Of a DNA stretch of 64,000 nucleotides, positions 59,760-64,000 are shown in pieces (positions within the stretch are counted from its first letter, which is position 1; the number at the start of each line of letters is the position of its first letter). The notes under the pieces were generated by a model. The model saw nothing but the letters and a program-made list of their open reading frames with translations, did no database searches and was not told the origin of the DNA. The stretch comes from Nocardioides sp. B-3 (lineage in GTDB: Bacteria; Actinomycetota; Actinomycetes; Propionibacteriales; Nocardioidaceae): positions 3,968,001 through 4,032,000 of the forward strand of contig NZ_CP087968.1 in NCBI RefSeq assembly GCF_024703895.1. The letters are read 5' to 3'. Both the position numbers and the translations under genes were made by a program.

Positions 59760-60561
59760 TCAGACAGCCATGTGCCGGGGGCGTCGCCGGGCCGCGAACC
59801 GGCCGTCCTCCCGGGTCAGCAGCATCGGCATGCCGAAGGTCTCCGACAGCGTCTCGGCCGTGACGACACGCTCGAGCGGACCCGACGCGACGACGCGCCC
59901 TTCACGCAGCAGCAGCGCGTGCGTGAACCCGGGCGGGATCTCCTCGACGTGGTGCGAGACCAGCACGGTCGCGGGCGAGTCCGGGTCGAGCGCGATCACG
60001 GACAGGGTGGAGACGAGGTCCTCGCGACCACCGAGGTCGAGGCCCGCGGCCGGCTCGTCGAGCAGCAACATCTCGGGGTCGGTCATCAGGGCGCGCGCGA
60101 TCTGGACGCGCTTGCGCTCCCCCTCGCTGAGGGTGCCGAACGCGCGCTCGCTCAGGTGCGAGGCACCGACCTCGGTGAGCAGCGACGCCGCACGATCGTG
60201 GTCGAGGTCGTCATAGACCTCGCGCCACCGGCCGAGGATGCCGTAGGACGCGGAGACGACCACGTCCTTGACCAGCTCGCTGCGCACGGATCAGGTCGGC
60301 CAGCGCGGCGCTGGTGAGGCCGATGCGCGGTCGCAGGTCGAAGACGTCGGTCGTGCCGAGCACCTCGCCCGGGATGCCCGCGACCCCCGAGGACGGATGC
60401 ATCTGCGCGGCCGCCACCTGCAGCAGCGTGGTCTTGCCTGCGCCGTTGGGTCCAAGGATCACCCAACGCTCGTCCTCCTCGACGGCCCAGTTGACCTCGT
60501 CGAGCAGCGTGGCGCCACTGCGGCGAACCGTGAGGTCGGCGAACTCGATCACGGCGGTCAT
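59760..60561 (-). CDS. stand-alone ABC transporter ATP-binding protein (one frameshift)
   Basis: About 267 residues. MTAVIEFADLTVRRSGATLL opens it, Walker A is VILGPNGAGKTTLLQV, then FDLRPRIGLTSAALADLI (a Q-loop region). An inserted base near 60290 shifts into RSELVKDVVVSASYGILGRW, then signature FGTLSEGERKRVQIARAL, Walker B EMLLLDEPAAGLDLGGREDL and switch TVLVSHHVEEIPPGFTHALL. The type resembles ModF/PhoT-like ATPases with short linkers, here encoding only one ATP site. No permease is adjacent; a role in a system encoded elsewhere is likely. It starts 48 bases from the divergent hypothetical gene at 60609. Confidence 0.88.
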
Positions 60562-60608
60562 GCGACTCACCCTATCCAGCGCCCGGACTGCGCGTATTGT
60601 CCCCGGCC

Positions 60609-61339
60609 GTGTCCCTCGAACTCCCGCTCTCGGCCCGCCTCGCTCGGTGGCTGACCGCCCGGCTGCGCGGCGCCGAAGTCACCGACCACGTGCTCGACGC
60701 CGTCACCGACGGCGACCTCGCGCACGTGGTGACCGGTCTCTCGGGGGGTACGGCGATGCTCGACCTCCTCCCCGGAGGCGCGACGTTCCGGCGCCACCGG
60801 AGCGGGGCTGGCGCTGCCCGTGGAGGGTGATCTGCTCGGGCTCGGCGGGCCACGCCAGCTCAACGACGCCGCCATCGACTCGGGCGAGGCCGTCGTCATC
60901 GGGCACTGGGCCGTGGTGCCCGCGGTGGTGGGCGAGGTGTGCCACTGGCACGTGCACCGGGCCGCGCCGCGGCAGCTGCCCGACGTCGGCGAGGCCGATC
61001 GGATGCTGCGCGCGGCACTGCTCGACTCAGCCACCCTGCTCGCCGACCTCGACGTCGCGCGCTGGCGGCCCGAGGTGGCCGACCAGCTGATGAACCTCGC
61101 CCACCGCCCGAGCATCGAGGCCCCGCTCGGGACGCCGGCGCGCTGCGCCGACCTCGCGGCGCGCGGGCTCCGGGGCTGGGCCATCACGGAGCTGGCGCTC
61201 GAGGACGACGGCGGTGCCGTGTCGGCGTACAGAGATCGAAGCCCGCAGTGGTGCCCTGCGACCGCTCGAGCGCGCGGCGCGGCGCGCGCTCGTCGCGGCG
61301 TGCTCGCCGGAGGTGTGGCCGGACGACCCGTCTCGCTAG
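60609..61339 (+). CDS. hypothetical protein (two frameshifts)
   Basis: No family recognised with certainty; about 243 residues, soluble. GTG 60609 gives VSLELPLSARLARWLTARLR, DHVLDAVTDGDLAHVVTGLS and AMLDLLPGGATFRRHR. After a shift near 60800 come EGDLLGLGGPRQLNDAAIDS, GEAVVIGHWAVVPAVVGEVC, HWHVHRAAPRQLPDVGEADR and VADQLMNLAHRPSIEAPLGT, and after one at 61229 the end EIEARSGALRPLERAARRAL, VAACSPEVWPDDPSR. A central Gly-rich segment and WHVHRA are the most distinctive parts. It is divergent from the ABC ATPase gene and is followed by the AurF-like gene, whose own promoter lies between. Confidence 0.65.
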
Positions 61340-61364
61340 GAGAAAAACTCCTCGGCACAAACCC

Positions 61365-61414
61365 TTGCCTGTGACGTGCTGTCACAGTAACTTGTCTGCG
61401 ACACGGTGTCACAG
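61365..61414 (+). promoter_or_regulatory. promoter with two overlapping palindromic operators for the diiron protein gene
   Basis: TTGCCT (61365-61370) and TAACTT (61388-61393) are spaced by exactly 17 bases. The spacer contains GTGACGTGCTGTCAC (61371-61385), a 5-bp dyad. A second dyad, GACACGGTGTC (61400-61410; wider imperfect form 61396-61414), covers the likely transcription start. Both share the half GTGTCAC/CTGTCAC, as expected for one repressor binding twice. Confidence 0.65.
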
Positions 61415-61434
61415 ATGATCAAGGGAGCACGTCC

Positions 61435-62403
61435 ATGACCGCGCAGACCGAGCAGCTGACCTACGACGAGCTGCTGAACCATCTCTCCGTCGCCTCCGTC
61501 AACCAGCACTTCGACGCGTTCGTCGACATCGCCCGGGACGACCCGGACTTCGCCGTCGACCCGACCGACGTCCGCTGGGTGATGCCGCGGGCCGACTCGC
61601 TCGGCGGCACCGAGTGGTATCGCTCGCTGCCGCTCGAGCGGCAGATCCAGATCGGGATGTACCGCCAGGCCAACATCGCCAAGGTCGGCCTCCAGTTCGA
61701 GCAGCTCCTCATCAGCGGGCTGATGAACCACGCGATGACCCTGCCCAACGGCTCCGCGGAGTTCCGCTACTCGACCCACGAGGCGACCGAGGAGTGCCAC
61801 CACACGCAGATGTTCCGGGAGATGGTCAACCGCATCGGGCAGGACGTCCCGGGTGGTCCCCGCTGGTTCCGCGCCGTCGCCCCGCTGCTGGCCCTCGCGG
61901 CCGGTCCGCTGCCCAACATCTTCTTCATGGGGGTGCTCGCCGGCGAGGAGCCCATCGACCACCTGCAGAAGTCCATCCTGCGCTCCGGCGAGGACATGCA
62001 CCCGATGGTCACCCGGGTCATGCAGATCCACGTCGCCGAGGAGGCCCGCCACATCGGCTTCGCGCACTCCTACCTGACCGAGCGCTCGAAGGACTACTCG
62101 ATCCCCCAGCGCGCCGTGCTGTCGGTGCTGATGCCGGTGATCATGCGGGTGCTGTGCGACGTGATCATGAAGCCCAGCCGGCAGATGCAGCGCGACCTCG
62201 ACATCCCCGCCGAGGTGATCAAGGAGATCTGGTGGGACGGCGAGCACTCCCGCAAGCTGCTGCGCGACACCTTCGGCGACGTCCGGATGCTGGCCGACGA
62301 GCTCGGCCTGATGAACCCGGTGTCGCGCCGGGTCTGGAGCCTCCTCGGCATCGGTGGTCGCCCGTCTCGCTTCCGTAGCGAGCCCCACTCGGCGGCGAGC
62401 TGA
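61435..62403 (+). CDS. AurF-like diiron oxygenase family protein
   Basis: Intact, 322 residues, helical diiron protein of the AurF/PrnD-unrelated N-oxygenase type. Carboxylate and His ligands can be placed: Glu89 in VGLQFEQLLI, E-x-x-H at 119-123 (THEATEECHHTQMF), EEPIDH (171-176) and AEEARHIGFA (E203-x-x-H206). The spacing and the THEATEECHH motif match the family. AurF itself oxidises an aromatic amine to a nitro group; mycobacterial relatives have no assigned substrate. ATG 61435 follows AAGGGAG. The next gene, three bases on, encodes a ferredoxin-NADP reductase fused to a ferredoxin, an ideal electron donor for such an enzyme. As I recall, M. tuberculosis has the same pair (Rv0885-fprB). 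Confidence 0.9.
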   Translation: MTAQTEQLTYDELLNHLSVASVNQHFDAFVDIARDDPDFAVDPTDVRWVMPRADSLGGTEWYRSLPLERQIQIGMYRQANIAKVGLQFEQLLISGLMNHAMTLPNGSAEFRYSTHEATEECHHTQMFREMVNRIGQDVPGGPRWFRAVAPLLALAAGPLPNIFFMGVLAGEEPIDHLQKSILRSGEDMHPMVTRVMQIHVAEEARHIGFAHSYLTERSKDYSIPQRAVLSVLMPVIMRVLCDVIMKPSRQMQRDLDIPAEVIKEIWWDGEHSRKLLRDTFGDVRMLADELGLMNPVSRRVWSLLGIGGRPSRFRSEPHSAAS

Positions 62404-62406
62404 CCG

Positions 62407-64000
62407 ATGCCCTACGTCATCACGCAGTCCTGCTGCGCGGACGCCTCCTGCGTCGTCGCCTGCCCGGTCAACTGCATCCATCCCGCGCCCGGCGAGCCCG
62501 GCTTCGCCGAGGCGGAGATGTTGTACGTCGATGCCGACTCCTGCGTCGGCTGCGGCGCCTGCGTCACGGCCTGCCCGGTCGGGGCGATCGTCCCGGACAC
62601 GAAGCTGACGGCCGCCCAGCAGCCGTTCCCGGCCCTGAACGCCGACTACTACGACACCTTCCCGCACCGCGACCGCACACCGATCGCGACCGTGCCCGAG
62701 CAGCGGCGACTCCGGTCACGGGGTCCGTTCCCGCGTCGCCGTGGTGGGGGCCGGCCCGGCCGGCCTCTACACCGCCGACGAGCTGCTCAAGCACCCCGAG
62801 GTCGAGGCGGTCGACGTCTACGAGCGGTTGCGGACGCCATGCACGGTCTCGTCCGGCACGGCGTGGCCCCCGACCACGCCTCCACCAAGCGGGTGACCGA
62901 GCTCTTCGCGGCCATCGAGGAGCAGCCGGGCTTCCGCTACTTCTCGGGCGTGGACGTCGGGACCGACGTGACCCCCGGCCGACCTGCGCAGCCGCTACCA
63001 CGCGGTGGTCCACGCCGTGGGTGCGTCGTCCGACCGCCGACTCGACATCCCGGGCGAGCAGCTGCCCGGATCGCTCGCGGCGACCGACGTCGTCGGTTGG
63101 TACAACGGTCACCCCGACCAGCGTGGACTCGACGTGCCGCTCAGCCACGAGCGCGCGATCGTCGTCGGCAACGGCAATGTCGCCCTCGACGTCGCCCGGA
63201 TGCTGACCCGTGACCCCCGAGCGGCTGGCCGCGACCGACGTCGCCCCCGGACCGCTCGACCAGCTGCGCTCCAGCGCGGTCCGCGAGGTCGTCGTGCTGG
63301 GTCGCCGCGGACCGGCCGAGTCGGCCTTCACCGTCCCCGAGCTGATCGGCCTCTCCGGGCTCGAGGACATCGACGTGCTGGTGGAGACGGACCCCGGCTC
63401 CTCGGGCGGGCCCGACCAGCGCAGCCGGCTCCTCGCCGAGATCGCGTCCCGGCCCCCGTCGTCCGACCCCACCCGACGCCGCATCGTGCTGCGCTTCGCG
63501 GCGTCACCCGTGGAGATCCTCGGTGAGGACGGGCGGGTCACCGGCGTGCGCCCGGTGCGCAACGAGGTCCTCACCGGCCCGGACGGCCGGGTCCACGCGC
63601 GGGCGACCGGGGAGGAGTCGACGCTCGACGCCGGACTCGTCATCCGCTCGATCGGCCACCGGGGCCAACCGGTGCCGGGCCTGCCCTTCGACAGTGCCAC
63701 CTCGACCGTGCAGCACGACGCCGGGCGGGTCGAGCCCGGGCTCTACGTCGTCGGCTGGATCAAGCGCGGCCCCGTCGGCTTCATCGGCACCAACAAGACG
63801 TGCGCCCGGGGAGACCGTCAACAGCCTGCTGGACGACCTCGACGCGGGACTACCCGACCCGGCTCCCGCGCCGGAGTCGACGAGCGCGTTCGTGCGGCGG
63901 CACCGGCCCGACGTCACCGGACTCGACGGCTGGCGGCGGCTCGAGGCGGAGGAGCTGGCCCGGGGCGCCCCGGTCGGCCGGCCACGGCTCAAGGTCACCG
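62407..64000 (+). CDS. fprB: ferredoxin-FAD/NADPH reductase fusion, FprB-like (frameshifted, runs off window)
   Basis: At least 530 residues, cut by the window edge. N-terminal 7Fe/8Fe ferredoxin: [53 protein letters not shown]. Then an adrenodoxin-reductase-type flavoprotein: [20 protein letters not shown] (FAD), [57 protein letters not shown] (NADP), [40 protein letters not shown] (second FAD motif). Shifts are near 62725, 62830, 62985, 63215 and 63808. Mycobacterial FprB has the same two-part plan. It would carry electrons from NADPH through FAD and its own Fe-S clusters, most simply to the AurF-like protein encoded just before. No stop is seen before 64000. Confidence 0.92.

Overview
The window is a stretch of high-GC actinobacterial chromosome, most likely from Nocardioides or a close relative in the Nocardioidaceae. 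The evidence is a mycothiol ligase gene (mshC) with its usual unknown-function neighbours, a PknG-type kinase with GlnX/GlnH, class F sortases, an Rpf-type muralytic enzyme, a GuaB1-family protein and an FprB-type ferredoxin reductase. No phage, insertion sequence, CRISPR array or replication origin was seen. It is a housekeeping and signalling region with two tRNA genes.

One property colours the whole annotation. More than half of the genes are broken by single-base insertions or deletions, yet the reading resumes at once in another frame with full family conservation. The shifts sit in short G/C runs and, strikingly often, inside CC(A/T)GG pentamers (for example CCAGG read as CCAGGG). I treat them as uncorrected sequencing errors, not pseudogenes. 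The CDS spans below run from the true start to the true stop across these shifts.

Layout. 0-4 kb (minus): small membrane protein, mshC, SCO1664-family protein, DUF3090 protein and histidine phosphatase, a conserved actinobacterial block. 4-7 kb: CorA channel, MFS permease and uppP. 7-12 kb: aldo-keto reductase, DUF5703 protein, cydAB terminal oxidase, M20 peptidase and tRNA-Leu. 12.3-17 kb: a PucR regulator divergent from a DUF3311/solute-symporter/amidohydrolase operon, a probable regulated uptake and hydrolysis unit. 17-23 kb: small enzymes, an HNH protein, an Rpf/G5 protein, a coiled-coil protein, an SNF2-like helicase, tRNA-Gly and GtrA.

23.2-35.9 kb is the most interesting region: eleven plus-strand genes, mostly joined by 4-base stop/start overlaps. 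They encode TelA, a hypothetical protein, an AAA ATPase, GlnX, GlnH, a coiled-coil protein, the kinase PknG, a PP2C phosphatase, a VWA protein, an FHA protein and a LysR-type effector domain. Together they look like one signalling system: amino-acid sensing outside the membrane (GlnH/GlnX), a writer (PknG), an eraser (PP2C), a reader (FHA) and assembly or effector partners (VWA, AAA, TelA). Zinc-ribbon modules of similar sequence recur in the kinase, the phosphatase and the FHA protein.

35.9-48.5 kb: nucleosidase, BCCT transporter, guaB1, PLP decarboxylase, an acyl-CoA dehydrogenase pair under a perfect palindromic operator, peptide deformylase, two SpoU/TrmH methyltransferases and a siroheme synthase. 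48.6-56.4 kb is a cell-surface region: two CAP-domain proteins and two class F sortases, each paired with a paralogous Thr/Pro-rich surface protein. The second pair lies between the permease and ATPase genes of an ABC-2 exporter. 56.4-64 kb: hydrolase, TSUP permease, SPFH/NfeD pair, ABC ATPase, an unknown protein, and an AurF-like diiron protein next to a ferredoxin/FAD reductase that runs off the window.
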